Origin: Micromonospora kangleipakensis
GTDB taxonomy: Bacteria > Actinomycetota > Actinomycetes > Mycobacteriales > Micromonosporaceae
Direction: 5' to 3'
DNA length: 64,000 bases
Assembly (NCBI RefSeq): GCF_004217615.1
Contig: NZ_SHLD01000001.1
Span: 3,968,001-4,032,000 of the forward strand
Below, piece after piece: positions 17,713 through 26,998 of this stretch; position 1 is the first letter of the stretch; each line of letters opens with the position of its first letter. The position numbers and the translations under genes were made by a program. The notes beneath the pieces were generated by a model, which was not told the origin of the DNA, ran no database searches, and worked only from the letters and a program-made list of their open reading frames with translations.

Positions 17713-18900
17713 TCAGGCGGTTGCGGCCGAGGCGGTTGCTTCAACGCGCGGCGGGGGGCTCGGCAGGCGGGTCAGCGTGGACACCAGGCAGAGCATCGGT
17801 ACCAGCGTCGTCAGTGTCCACATGAGACCGACGAGTTCGGCGGCCGCGCTGATGAGTGCGGGGCCGAGCAGGATTCCCGCATAGGTGAACGTGGTGAACC
17901 GCGCGACGAAGGTTGCGGTCCGCTGGCCGCCGGCCTGCCCGACCGCACTGAACGTCAACGGGAGCAATACGGAGCTGCCGAGCCCGACGACGAGGAACCC
18001 GGCGACCGCGGTGGCGGGGCGCGGTGCTGTCACGGCGATGGCGAGCCCGGCCGCGGCTACGAGTCCGCCAGTGCGGAACACCGGCTGGCGGCCGTACCGG
18101 GAAGTGAGCCGGTCGCCGACCAGCCGCCCGCCGGTCTGCCCGGCGGCGTACGCGGTGACGGTGCCCGCGGCGATGCTCAGGGACGCACCGCGGATGTCGT
18201 GCAGGAAGACCGCGCCCCAGCTGAGGACGGCGCCCTCGCAGACCATGAGGGCGGTACCGGTCAACCCCAGGGCCACGACGGTCCGGCTCCAGCCGGCCCG
18301 CCAATCGACGCGCCCGCGTACCGCGCGCCGGCCGTGGCGCCGGTCCACGCTCGCAGGTAGCAGGAACGGGCCGAGCGCCACCCCGCCGATGAGCAACGCG
18401 ATCGCGGTGCCCGTCAGGTGTACGGTCAGGGAGACGCCGGCGTGCGCGAGGCCAGCCGTAATGAGCGAGGCGAGGACCGCGCTGACACTCCACGCGCCGT
18501 GGCAGCCGTTGAGGATGGGCCGGCCGGCGCGGCGCTCGGCAGCGACCGCGTGGGCGTTCATCGCCGCATCCGTCGTGCCGTGTACCGCGCCGAGGACGGT
18601 GAGGACAGCGGCCAGGGCTGCGACGCCGTGGACCCAGCCGATGAGCGCGAGCAGTACCGGCATCACGGCAAGGGACACGCGCAGCACGGGGCGGCTGCCG
18701 ACCCGGGCGACCAGCGTACCGACGGCCTGCATGCTGGCGAGCGCGGCGACGGCGAACAGCACGCCGAGCACGCCGAGCTGACCGTCGGTCAGGTGGTACA
18801 CCACCTTCGTCGTCGGTATCCGCACGATGTAGGTCGACAGCGTCAGTCCATTGAGGAAGAAGACGGCGGTCGCGGGCCAGCGGCCGGTTGTGGTTGTCAT
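17713..18900 (-). CDS. MFS transporter
   Basis: The 395-residue protein has about twelve hydrophobic segments and the inter-helix MFS pattern (ARVGSRPVLR after helix 2; GDRLTSRYGRQPVFR in the second half). The start is the ATG at 18900 (MTTTTGRWPATAVFFLNG). It resembles the sugar/fucose-like or YbjJ-type transporter branch. It follows the ECF sigma gene by 49 bases on the same strand, so it may be part of the regulon carried in one operon. Substrate unknown. Confidence 0.82.
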   Translation of the reverse strand: MTTTTGRWPATAVFFLNGLTLSTYIVRIPTTKVVYHLTDGQLGVLGVLFAVAALASMQAVGTLVARVGSRPVLRVSLAVMPVLLALIGWVHGVAALAAVLTVLGAVHGTTDAAMNAHAVAAERRAGRPILNGCHGAWSVSAVLASLITAGLAHAGVSLTVHLTGTAIALLIGGVALGPFLLPASVDRRHGRRAVRGRVDWRAGWSRTVVALGLTGTALMVCEGAVLSWGAVFLHDIRGASLSIAAGTVTAYAAGQTGGRLVGDRLTSRYGRQPVFRTGGLVAAAGLAIAVTAPRPATAVAGFLVVGLGSSVLLPLTFSAVGQAGGQRTATFVARFTTFTYAGILLGPALISAAAELVGLMWTLTTLVPMLCLVSTLTRLPSPPPRVEATASAATA

Positions 18901-18949
18901 GCCCGGTCGACGATCCGCCCTGGCCGGTCTTCGACCCGCATGAGCTATG

Positions 18950-20122
18950 TCACAGCTCGTCGTGGCGGCGGCGCAGGAAGCGCCGCTCCACCTCCGTCGG
19001 CGCGAGCGCGATGGCCTGCTCGTACGCTGTCGCCGCCTCCGCCCGCCGATCCAGCCGGCGCAGCAGGTCGGCGCGGGTGGCGGGCAGCAGATGGTACCCC
19101 TGGAGCCGACCGGACGCCGCAAGCGCATCGACCAGCCGCAGGCCCGCCTGCGGACCCTCGGCCATGGCGACCGCAGCCGCCCGGTTGAGCTGGACCACCG
19201 GCGATCCGGTCAGCCCGACGAGCTGCTCATACAGGCAGGCGATGCGCGGCCAGTCGGTATCCGCCGCCGTGGCCGCGGCGGCATGGCAGGCCGCGATAGC
19301 GGCTTGGAGCTGGTACGGCGTGGGGGTACCCGTGAGCAGCCCGCGACCTTCGCCGATCAGGGTGCGGTCCCAGCGGCTACGGTCCTGCTCGTCCAGCGGG
19401 ACCAGGTCACCGTTTCGGTCCGTGCGCGCCGCCGCCCGGGCGTGCTGCAACAGCATGAGCGCGAGCAACCCGCGCACCTCGGTCTCCGTGGGCATCAGCC
19501 GCGCCAGCAGCCGGCCAAGCCGGATCGCTTCCCCGGCGAGCTCCCGGCGCCTGGAGTACCCCTCGTTGAACAGCAGATAGAGCACGCCCAGTACGCCGGT
19601 AAGACGCTCCGGCAGCAGATCCGCCGGCGGTACCCGGTACGGGATGCCCGCCTCACGAATCTTGCGTTTGGCGCGGACCACCCGCTGCGCCATCGTCGCG
19701 GTCGACGTCAGAAACGCCCGCGCGATCTCCTCGGTCGTCAGGCCAGCGACCGTCTGCAGGGTCAGCGCTACCCGCGCGTCCAGCGTCAGCGCAGGGTGGC
19801 AGCACGTGAAGATGAGGCGCAGCCGGTCGTCGGTCCACTCGTCGTCGCCCGCGTCCGGCGCCTCGGCAAGCTCCTGCAGCTTGGCCGCCTCGACATTCGC
19901 GCGGCGCAACCGATCGAGCGCACGGTTACGCGCCGTCGTGGTCAGCCACGCGCCGGGGCTCCGGGGTACACCGTCAGCGGGCCACCGCAACAATGCCGCC
20001 TCAAAGGCGTCCTGGACGCACTCCTCGGCCAGCTCCCAGTTACCGGTCCACCGGATGACGGTGGCCAGTACCCTCAGCCGCTCGGCACGGAAGGCCCTGG
20101 CCACCGCGTCCGGAGCATTCAC
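18950..20122 (-). CDS. ECF42-type RNA polymerase sigma factor with C-terminal TPR-like extension
   Basis: The 390-residue protein has sigma region 2 ([18 protein letters not shown] and [10 protein letters not shown]), then region 4 ([20 protein letters not shown] with RVVRAKRKI). An extension of about 200 residues is rich in Ala and Leu helices ([20 protein letters not shown]). This long form is characteristic of ECF42, which has no anti-sigma factor and is encoded next to a YciI/DGPF protein. The neighbour at 20119-20451 is exactly that and overlaps by 4 bases. The C-terminal extension is thought to control activity in this group. Confidence 0.9.
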   Translation of the reverse strand: MNAPDAVARAFRAERLRVLATVIRWTGNWELAEECVQDAFEAALLRWPADGVPRSPGAWLTTTARNRALDRLRRANVEAAKLQELAEAPDAGDDEWTDDRLRLIFTCCHPALTLDARVALTLQTVAGLTTEEIARAFLTSTATMAQRVVRAKRKIREAGIPYRVPPADLLPERLTGVLGVLYLLFNEGYSRRRELAGEAIRLGRLLARLMPTETEVRGLLALMLLQHARAAARTDRNGDLVPLDEQDRSRWDRTLIGEGRGLLTGTPTPYQLQAAIAACHAAAATAADTDWPRIACLYEQLVGLTGSPVVQLNRAAAVAMAEGPQAGLRLVDALAASGRLQGYHLLPATRADLLRRLDRRAEAATAYEQAIALAPTEVERRFLRRRHDEL

Positions 20123-20451
20123 GTCTCCCAGAACCGGCCTTCCCAGATCGGGCGCAGTTCAAGGGTCCCGAACTGCGCCGCCGGGTGCTTGGCCGCCACC
20201 TCCATCGCCTCGTCGAGGTCCGTGCAATCGAGGATGTCGAACCCGGCGATCTGCTCCTTGGTCTCCGCGAACGGCCCGTCCGCGACCAGTACCTCGCCGT
20301 TTCGCACCCGTACCGTCGTCGAGTCGCGGATCGGTCGCAACCGGTCGCCTGACTGCCGGACACCGCGGCGCTGCATCTCCTCGACCCACGCCGTCGGATC
20401 AGCGTTGCGCTCCTCGTCCTCGGCGACGCAGACCAGCATCACATACCGCAC
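20119..20451 (-). CDS. YciI-family DGPF-motif protein, ECF42 partner
   Basis: The 110-residue protein carries the signature [15 protein letters not shown] near residue 65 and the C-terminal ELRPIWE seen in this family. GTG at 20451 follows a strong AAGGAGGAGG; ATG at 20439 is an alternative. Its stop overlaps the start of the ECF42 sigma gene (ATGA), giving strict co-expression. The family resembles muconolactone-isomerase-like folds and is linked to ECF42 regulons; catalytic function is not established. Confidence 0.88.
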   Translation of the reverse strand: MRYVMLVCVAEDEERNADPTAWVEEMQRRGVRQSGDRLRPIRDSTTVRVRNGEVLVADGPFAETKEQIAGFDILDCTDLDEAMEVAAKHPAAQFGTLELRPIWEGRFWET

Positions 20452-20779
20452 GCCTCCTCCTTCCGTCACATGTCTAGCAGGACGACGAACGGCAACACCC
20501 CGGTATCGACAGCCGCCCCCATCGTGTCTGCATCGGCCCGAAGGCCGAGACCGAGGCGTGGCGCCGACGATGTGGGTCATCAGGGTGTCACGTTGCCTGC
20601 TCCTGCGGCCGATCTCCGGTGGCCGCCACCGTACAGACCGCGGTGCCGCGAGACTCGTCACGGCGCAGCAAGATCATTTGATCTGTCGAGCGCCGAGACT
20701 GTCCGTGTCGCCTGCCCGCGGCGCTCGTCTACCGGGAGTGCGGTCCTCCGGACGACCGGTCCTGTTCGTTGCTCGTCAA
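20452..20779. other. intergenic stretch upstream of the YciI/ECF42 operon
   Basis: No gene seen. It must contain the promoter of the - strand YciI-ECF42-MFS operon. A short palindrome (AGATCA, TT, TGATCT) lies at 20671-20684. Confidence 0.35.
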
Positions 20780-20982
20780 CGTGGGCTACCCGGCACGGGT
20801 TGCCGGTGGCGGTGCACGCCCATGGCGTACGGGGCATTGAGTATGCCGTCGCGGCGGGCGTCGACACGATCGAGCATTGCTCGTTCTTGACGGCTGACGG
20901 TGTGGACTCGCGCCCGGACGTGATTGACGCGATTGTTCGGGCCGGCATTGAGTTCCTCACGGGCGCAACGAAGCTACCCGGC
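20780..20982 (+). pseudogene. amidohydrolase (imidazolonepropionase-like) internal fragment
   Basis: About 65 codons read RHGLPVAVHAHGVRGIEYAV and AAGVDTIEHCSFLTADG, the metal-binding H-A-H and the AG-x-D-x-I-E-H segment of secreted or cytosolic amidohydrolases. Neither a start nor the remaining three quarters of the enzyme is present. The fragment ends at the DUF1223 gene, which lies on the opposite strand. Confidence 0.65.
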
Positions 20983-20987
20983 CAACG

Positions 20988-21764
20988 TCATTCGGCCTCG
21001 GCGGATACGTCGATCGCCGCGGCGCCGACGATGGCCTTGTCACCGTCGTGCTGCACGTAGCCGACCACTGAGGCTTGTCGCGGATCAAGATCTGCCGGCG
21101 CCTCCAGTTCCACCCGTCCACGCCCGGTGTCCAGACCCAGCGAGGTGAAGGCGCGCACCACGTTGTCCTGCCGCAGCGTCCGCCCGGCGTTCTCACCCCG
21201 GGCGACTTCGCTTTCCAGGCCACGTTCCACGATCGCCACGTTCAACACCGCCCGCTCCGGCGGCCGCGCGGTCTGGTAGTCCACCACCACCCGCCCGTCA
21301 CCCGTGCCCCCGGCGGCGTCCTCGACCGACAGTGTGAGCGGCGTGGTGGCTACCGCCGTCAGGGCGGACGCGATCGCGGTCGCCGCCCGTCGACGGTCGG
21401 AACCGACGAACTCGACGGTGCCGTTGACGACCATCTGCGGGGTGTACAAGTGCCCGGAGCCGAAGGCGCGCGCGTACGCCTGCTGCCGCGCGGTGTACGC
21501 CCCGTCGGCGAACCGGTCGGGCCAGCCCAGGTCGTCCCAGTAGTCGACGTGAAATCCGAGGGCGAAGACCGGCTGCCCCTGCTTCCGGGCGTCGCGCTCG
21601 ATCTCGGTCAGCACTTCCTCCGCCGGAGGACAGCTCGAGCAGCCCTGGGAGGTGAACATTTCCACGACGGCGAAGCCGCCGCTCGCCGGCGCGACGTCCC
21701 GCGCCGGCAGCGGCGAATCTGGCGGGCGGGCACGATTCGACCCGGTGCGCGATGGGTCCGTCAT
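20988..21764 (-). CDS. DUF1223 (thioredoxin-fold) protein
   Basis: The 258-residue protein has the DUF1223 hallmark VEMFTSQGCSSCPPAEEVLT near residue 35 with a CxxC-type site. FALGFHVDYWDDLGWPDRFA, ARAFGSGHLYTPQMVVNGTV and a C-terminal beta-rich half (SVVGYVQHDGDKAIVGAA) follow. The fold is thioredoxin-like, suggesting a redox or metal-handling role, but no activity is established. Many homologues are exported; here the N terminus is not an obvious signal peptide. No operon partner. Confidence 0.88.
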   Translation of the reverse strand: MTDPSRTGSNRARPPDSPLPARDVAPASGGFAVVEMFTSQGCSSCPPAEEVLTEIERDARKQGQPVFALGFHVDYWDDLGWPDRFADGAYTARQQAYARAFGSGHLYTPQMVVNGTVEFVGSDRRRAATAIASALTAVATTPLTLSVEDAAGGTGDGRVVVDYQTARPPERAVLNVAIVERGLESEVARGENAGRTLRQDNVVRAFTSLGLDTGRGRVELEAPADLDPRQASVVGYVQHDGDKAIVGAAAIDVSAEAE

Positions 21765-22180
21765 GGCGCGTCTCCTCCGTCAGTGCTGCTGGCGGCTCTC
21801 CGATTCCCGTTACGGCCACGACCATGCCTGATCACCGTCGCCGCGGTGGCGGTTGGGCCGGCAGGCGGTCTCCCGTCATCCGGTCGCGTTGTGCGGCGCA
21901 GGGCCGCTTTTCCCTACATCCAGTACGGGACACCGTGCTGACCCGGTGCGGTTCGCCCCGGCGGGCTTTTCCAGGTAGTGCGGGTTGGACATGACGCCGA
22001 GGAGGCCTCCCTGGTTGCCGGGGCGGTTTCTGGACAGCTCCAGTCCACAACCGGAGGCCTTCGTCATCACGTCCATTACGTCGTGTTGTCCACACGACCT
22101 GGACCAACCTCCCTGGCCAGAACACCTAGCACCAAGCGGCGTCATCGAGCAGACCCGCGCCGGAGGCTGCCTCCCGGCGG
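21765..22180. other. intergenic stretch
   Basis: About 415 bases between the DUF1223 gene and the SCO6745-like gene. Small open frames occur on both strands but show no family features, ribosome sites or codon bias I trust. Nothing identifiable. Confidence 0.35.
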
Positions 22181-23080
22181 TTATCGCTCAGTGGGCGTAG
22201 CGTGCAGGTCCAGCAGCCCGGCATCGACGACGGCGCGGCTGAGGGGGCGTGCCAGTTCCGCGAGCCGTGCGCAGCCGTCCTCGCCGAGCGCCCGGTAGGC
22301 CGGTTCGGCGAGGGCGTCGGTCCGCTCCTCGACCGACCGGCGCAGCTCCCGGCCGGCATCGGTGAGCGCGAGGTCCTCGGCGTCGACGCTGGCGGCGGCC
22401 AGCAGTCCGCGGGACCGCAGGCCGTCCACCGCCTCGGCCCACTCGTCCCTGGTCCAGCCGCGGCTGCTGCGCAGGAACCGCTCCGGCGCCTCGCCGGTCG
22501 CGGCGTGCAGCACGAGCGCGTCGAGACCGTTGACACCGGCTACCAGCAGCGCGTTCACGTGCCCGTCGCCGCGAAACTCGCGCAGCAGCGTCTGCGCGTG
22601 CCACAGCACGAGGTGTGGCTCGTCCGGCCACGGCAGTGCCGCGTGGGCGGCGAACAGCGGACGCCCGGGTAGGTGCTCGCACGCGGTCTCGGCCGCCCTC
22701 CGCGCCAGCCCGGCCGCCTCGGTGATGGCCGCCCCGGTCGGCGCTCCGCCCGGCAGGCCCGTGAAGGCCCGGCGCAGCGCCGCGTCCGCGGCGTCGAGGC
22801 GGGCGCGAAGCACGGCCGCCGGATCGGCTCGCTGCCACGCGGCGGGCAGTGCCGAGTACACCAGCGCGGGTTTGAAGTTGAAGAACGTCGCGATGACCGG
22901 CTCGGCCGGTACCGTGCCGAACGCGGCCGACCGTGACGCGAAGTAGCCCATCGGGCCGTCCAGGCCGAGCGCGGCATACCGTTGCCGCGCCTCGGGGGCG
23001 AAATAGATCATGGCGTGGATCGGCTCTGCGCGGCGCCACGCGGCGCGGGCGACCGCGGGGTCGAGCGGGGATCGCACCAC
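22181..23080 (-). CDS. SCO6745-family helix-rich protein
   Basis: The 299-residue protein starts at the first of two tandem GTG codons, five bases after GGAAGGAG. It matches the actinobacterial SCO6745 group: RRAEPIHAMIYFAPEARQRY, GYFASRSAAFGTVPAEPVIA, TFFNFKPALVYSALPAAW, LWHAQTLLREFRGDGHVNAL and a winged-helix-like C terminus (GWTRDEWAEAVDGLRSRGLL). The conserved E-P-x-H and F-R-G-D-G-H residues suggest a metal- or cofactor-binding pocket. Function unknown. A short SDR fossil lies directly upstream. Confidence 0.8.
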   Translation of the reverse strand: MVRSPLDPAVARAAWRRAEPIHAMIYFAPEARQRYAALGLDGPMGYFASRSAAFGTVPAEPVIATFFNFKPALVYSALPAAWQRADPAAVLRARLDAADAALRRAFTGLPGGAPTGAAITEAAGLARRAAETACEHLPGRPLFAAHAALPWPDEPHLVLWHAQTLLREFRGDGHVNALLVAGVNGLDALVLHAATGEAPERFLRSSRGWTRDEWAEAVDGLRSRGLLAAASVDAEDLALTDAGRELRRSVEERTDALAEPAYRALGEDGCARLAELARPLSRAVVDAGLLDLHATPTER

Positions 23081-23110
23081 TGCAACTCCTTCCGTTACTG
23101 CCGAACTGCC

Positions 23111-23247
23111 CTTCATCGGGTAGCGCTGGGCCACCTCGGCCTCGCGCTCCTCGTACAGTGCGGTGGCGACCTGGTCTTCACGACCGCCGGGGCGACTGCG
23201 TTGACCCGGATCGTCGCTGCCGGCTCGGTCGCCAGCTGGCGGGTCAG
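23111..23247 (-). pseudogene. SDR oxidoreductase fragment with one-base deletion
   Basis: The frame reads LTRQLATEPAATIRVNAVAP and AVVKTR, then after a one-base loss near 23173 ATALYEEREAEVAQRYPMK in the next frame. This is the C-terminal third of an SDR and aligns closely with the intact SDR at 27764-28567 (RVNAVAPAVVKTRFATALYE there). The start, cofactor and catalytic regions are missing. It seems to be the stub of a paralogous gene copy. Confidence 0.75.
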
Positions 23248-23274
23248 GGCAGGCGTCACGCGCCGGCGCGGTCG

Positions 23275-23382
23275 CTGCGGGAACGCGGCCACGACGCCGA
23301 TGGTGGGCATCCGCAGCGACACCCCGCGCAGCGCGGGTACGGCCCGGCCATGGCGCACCGCCAGATCCCGAATCTCCCGCAC
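23275..23382 (-). pseudogene. LivF/LivG-type ABC ATPase, N-terminal stub
   Basis: A GTG three bases after the AMP-ligase stop begins IRDLAVRHGRAVPALRGVSL and RMPTIGVVAAF, the first beta strands of a branched-chain-amino-acid-type ABC ATPase. It stops before the Walker A motif. It is then fused in frame to the SDR fragment. The stub indicates that the ligase was once followed by a Liv-type importer gene, now deleted. Confidence 0.55.
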
Positions 23383-23385
23383 GGG

Positions 23386-24912
23386 TTACGGCCTCGCGTC
23401 CTGCGCGAAATGCCACCGCAGCTCCCGCTTGAGCACCTTCATGCTCGGCCCGAGCGGGAACTGGTCGACGAACTCCACCCGCCGCGGATACATGTGCCGG
23501 CCCAGATGCTCACGGGACCACTCGACGATCTCGTCGGCGGTCACCTCCGCCGCCGGGATGACCACCGCACACACCTCTTCGCCGTGCGTAGGGTGGGGCA
23601 CGCCGATCACCGCCACCTGCGCGATGGCCGGGTGACGTAGCAGCGCCTCCTCGACCTCCCGCGGGTACACGTTGAACCCGCCCCGGATGATGAGGTCCTT
23701 CTTCCGGTCGACGATCGTGACGAATCCGGCCTCGTCCCGCATGCCGAGGTCACCCGTACGGAGCCAGCCGTCCACGATCGCCTCCGCGGTCGCCCGTGGC
23801 TGGCCGAGGTAGCCGGCGAAGACGTTGTGGCCGCGGATGACGATCTCGCCGATCTCCCCCGGCGGGAGCAGCTCCACCCGGCCCTCCAGGTCGGCCCGGG
23901 CCACCTCGACGTCGACGCCCCAGACGGGACAGCCGACGGTGCCGGGACGCGCGCCGAAGGTGGGCTGGTTCGTGGTCGCCACGGGGGAGGTCTCGGACAG
24001 CCCGTAACCCTCGTAGACGGTCGTCGCGAACATCTCCGCGACCTCCTCAAGCAGACTGACCGGCAGCGACGCGCCGCCGGAGACGCACAGCCGCAACGAC
24101 GGGCGCGGGGCGCCCCTGCGGGCCGCGTCGACCAGCGCGATGTACATCGTCGGCACACCGAGGAACGCCGTCACGGCCTGCGCGACCATCAGCTCCAACG
24201 CCTGGGTCGGATCGAAGCGCGGCTGGAGCACCAGCGTGGCGGCGGCGCGGAACGTGGTGTTCATCGCGGCGGTCTGCCCGAAGCTGTGGAACAGCGGCAG
24301 GCAGCCGAGGATCACGTCATCGCCGCGCACCCCGAGGTCGTCGAAGGCGTTGACGGTGGCGTTCATCGTCAGGTTGAGGTGGGTCAGGATCGCCCCCTTC
24401 GGCCGGCCCGTGGTGCCGCTGGTGTAGAGCACGACGGCCGCGTCGTCCGGCGCGGTCGGCACCAGCCCGGGTGTCGGCGCCAGGCGAGCGGCCGCCGCGA
24501 CCAGCGAATCTGGATCGGCCGGGTCCAGCGGGACCGCCGGTATCCCGGCCAGCTCGGCCGCCTTCGCGGCCGTCGCCGGGTCGCCGACCCCGTGCACCAC
24601 GACCCGGGCCTCGCTGTCGCGCAGGACGAACGCCACCTCCTCGGCGGTCAACAGCAGGTGGATCGGCACCACGACCGCCCCGAGCGAGAGAATCGCATAG
24701 TAGGCGCGCGGGAAGTCGGGCACGTTCCCGGCCATCAGGGCGACCCGGTCACCGGGGCGTACCCCCCGCTCGGCCAGCGCCGCCGCGTAGCCCCGGGCCT
24801 GCGTCCACAGCTCCGCGTACGTGACGCGTTCGTCGCCGCAGACGATCGCGGGATGCTGCGGTCGGCGCCGGGCGCTTTCTGCCAGGACGGACGCCAGCGA
24901 CAGTTGGGCCAT
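23386..24912 (-). CDS. AMP-dependent acyl-CoA synthetase/ligase
   Basis: The 508-residue ANL enzyme shows all core motifs: LYTSGTTGRPKGAILTH near residue 163 (P-loop), YEGYGLSETSPVATT near 298, GWLRTGDLG and DRKKDLIIRGGFNVYPREVE near 400, and the catalytic lysine in SMKVLKREL near 495. It activates a carboxylic acid to acyl-AMP and then acyl-CoA. Lying opposite the SDR/APH/acyl-CoA dehydrogenase operon and next to its presumed regulators, it is the likely entry enzyme of that pathway. Acid specificity is not predictable. Confidence 0.92.
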   Translation of the reverse strand: MAQLSLASVLAESARRRPQHPAIVCGDERVTYAELWTQARGYAAALAERGVRPGDRVALMAGNVPDFPRAYYAILSLGAVVVPIHLLLTAEEVAFVLRDSEARVVVHGVGDPATAAKAAELAGIPAVPLDPADPDSLVAAAARLAPTPGLVPTAPDDAAVVLYTSGTTGRPKGAILTHLNLTMNATVNAFDDLGVRGDDVILGCLPLFHSFGQTAAMNTTFRAAATLVLQPRFDPTQALELMVAQAVTAFLGVPTMYIALVDAARRGAPRPSLRLCVSGGASLPVSLLEEVAEMFATTVYEGYGLSETSPVATTNQPTFGARPGTVGCPVWGVDVEVARADLEGRVELLPPGEIGEIVIRGHNVFAGYLGQPRATAEAIVDGWLRTGDLGMRDEAGFVTIVDRKKDLIIRGGFNVYPREVEEALLRHPAIAQVAVIGVPHPTHGEEVCAVVIPAAEVTADEIVEWSREHLGRHMYPRRVEFVDQFPLGPSMKVLKRELRWHFAQDARP

Positions 24913-25103
24913 GGTGCGGGGTTCCTCGCTGTCGAAGGGGATGGACGGCGTCGCGGACCGGACGTGGACGGGGTGCCCTGATCGAAGACCGGCGGGCCGG
25001 CGAAATCAAAGACGGGCCGTCACCCGCCCCATAGGCGTCGGCTATGGCCGGCGCACATTACGCCGCGACCGCGGCGTCACGGCTCGCCGACGGCGTGGCG
25101 GGT

Positions 25104-25979
25104 CTACCCTGGTCGACGCAGCAGCTCCAGCAGGGCCCGGGCCGCCGGCGACAGCCTCCCGGGCCGGTGGACCAGCGCGAACCGGCAGACCATCGGCGGG
25201 TCCAGCGCCCGCACGACCGCTCCGCCGCGGGCCGCCTCGTCGGCGTACCACCGGGTCAGGAACGCGGTGCCGGCCCCGGCGAGGACCATTGGTACGACGG
25301 CCTCGCTGTGCCGGGTCACCGCCGCGCGACGCATCCGCACACCGGCCGAGGCGAGCGCGGCCAGCACCGTCGCGCGAAGCGCGCTGTGCCCCTTGATGCC
25401 GATCACCGGGGTGTCGTGGAGCGCCCGCACCGGTAGCGGCCCGTCGGCGGCGGGGGTGCCGGGCGGCAGCACCACCCACACCTGCTGTGAGCCGAGCTCC
25501 GAGACCGGCAGCCCGAGCTCGGGTATCGGCAGATACGTCAGGGCCAGCTCGCAGCTTCCGTCGCGCACCAGCCGGGCCAGCTCCTTGTCATCGCGGGGCT
25601 CCCGCACGCCCACCGAAATGCCGGGGAAGCGTCGCCGCAGGGTGGCGAGCGCCGGGGTGAGTGGGTCGACGGTCAGCGCGGCGTGCGCGGCGATGTCGAG
25701 TCGTCCGGCGCGCAGACTCACCACCTCGGCGACGGCGGCCCGGGCGGCGGTGGCGTCCCGGAGGACCTGCCGAGCCGGGGCGACCAGCGCCTCACCGGCG
25801 GCGGTGAGGACCAGGCCGTGCCCGGTGCGGTGGAACAACTCGATGCCGAGCTCGCGTTCCAGGCCCCGGATCGCCTGCGACAGGGATGGCTGGGCGATGC
25901 AGATGGCCGCAGCCGCGCGGGTGACGCCGCCGTGATCGACGACGGCGAGGAAGTACTCCATCTGGCGCAGGTCGACCAT
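25104..25979 (-). CDS. LysR-family transcriptional regulator (first of a tandem pair)
   Basis: The 291-residue protein has the N-terminal winged HTH (MEYFLAVVDHGGVTRAAAAI and QPSLSQAIRGLERELGIELF) and a LysR substrate-binding domain from about residue 90. It starts four bases after the stop of the paralogous LysR at 25984-26865, so both are made from one transcript. Adjacency to the ligase suggests control of the acyl-CoA catabolic genes; the inducer is unknown. Confidence 0.9.
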   Translation of the reverse strand: MVDLRQMEYFLAVVDHGGVTRAAAAICIAQPSLSQAIRGLERELGIELFHRTGHGLVLTAAGEALVAPARQVLRDATAARAAVAEVVSLRAGRLDIAAHAALTVDPLTPALATLRRRFPGISVGVREPRDDKELARLVRDGSCELALTYLPIPELGLPVSELGSQQVWVVLPPGTPAADGPLPVRALHDTPVIGIKGHSALRATVLAALASAGVRMRRAAVTRHSEAVVPMVLAGAGTAFLTRWYADEAARGGAVVRALDPPMVCRFALVHRPGRLSPAARALLELLRRPG

Positions 25980-25983
25980 CAAC

Positions 25984-26865
25984 CTACCCCGCTCCACATG
26001 CGGCGCGGGCGTGTGCCAAGAACGCGCCCGCGGCCGGCGACAGTGGACCGGGCCGGTGCACCAGCCCGTACGCCTGCCGCAGCGGCGGGTCCACCGGGCG
26101 CACGACAGCGCCGAGGGAGGCGGCCGCGTGCGCGGTCTCCCGCACCACGAAGGCGGTGCCCGCGCCGCCGAGGACGAGTGGCACGAGCGCTTCCCGATGC
26201 GCCACCTCGACCACCAGCCGGGTGCGGACGCCCTGCTCGCGCAGCGCCTGCTCGACGTGGTCGCGCTGCCAGCTTCCGCGCGGCACCCCGAGGACGTCGG
26301 CGCCGTGCAGCCGGGCCAGCGGCACGGCGTCAGCCGGGCCGACGTCGGTGCCCGGCGGGAACGCCAACCACAGCTCCTGTACGCCGAGCTCGACCACGTG
26401 GAGCCCGAGGTGCGGCACGGGCAGGTGCGCCAGGCCCAGCTCACTGTGTCCGTTCCGGACGAGGATGTGCAGGCCGTCATCGGTCTCCGGCTCGTCGATC
26501 CGTACGACGATGTCCGGTTTCAGGCGCCGGAACGAGCCGACCAGGGATGCCCCCGGGTATGCCGCCAGGACGGGCACGGTGACCAGGTCGAGGACCGCGC
26601 TGGATGGTTCGCGCGACCCTACCGCCTCGCGGGCGGCGGTGATGCCGCGCAGCATCTGGCGGGCCGGGCCGACGAAGGCCCTGCCCGCGTACGAGAGCAC
26701 CAACCCGTGTGAGACCCGGTGGAACAGCTCGGCGCCGAGTTCGCGCTCGAGCGCGCGCACCGACTGCGACAGCGTCGGCTGGGCGACGTCGAGCGCCGAG
26801 GCCGCCCGGCTGAAGCCGCCGTGCTCGGCTACCGCGAGGAAGTAGGAGACCTGCCTGACGTCCAA
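25984..26865 (-). CDS. LysR-family transcriptional regulator (second of a tandem pair)
   Basis: The 293-residue protein has YFLAVAEHGGFSRAASALDV and QPTLSQSVRALERELGAELF as the HTH, then the effector domain. The start is a TTG at 26865 with GGGAG five bases upstream; no better start is in frame. It is clearly paralogous to its neighbour (shared GAGTAF, RPVDPP/RALDPP and VHRPGPLSPAA features), which points to local duplication and possible heteromer formation. Confidence 0.88.
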   Translation of the reverse strand: MDVRQVSYFLAVAEHGGFSRAASALDVAQPTLSQSVRALERELGAELFHRVSHGLVLSYAGRAFVGPARQMLRGITAAREAVGSREPSSAVLDLVTVPVLAAYPGASLVGSFRRLKPDIVVRIDEPETDDGLHILVRNGHSELGLAHLPVPHLGLHVVELGVQELWLAFPPGTDVGPADAVPLARLHGADVLGVPRGSWQRDHVEQALREQGVRTRLVVEVAHREALVPLVLGGAGTAFVVRETAHAAASLGAVVRPVDPPLRQAYGLVHRPGPLSPAAGAFLAHARAACGAG

Positions 26866-26998
26866 TGGTCTCCCGATGAGTCAGCTAGGGGCCGGTCAGC
26901 GCTGCTACCGACCGTCGTGATCGTTCGTTGTTGGCCTGGGGGCTGCGCCCGGCGTGCAGGCGCACAGCTGGACCGGCCGGCGAGCGCCGACGTGTCGA

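Noticed and set aside
21876..22145. Small - strand frame (about 89 codons) between DUF1223 and the SCO6745-like gene
   Set aside because: No ribosome site, no family resemblance and unbiased composition; left as intergenic.
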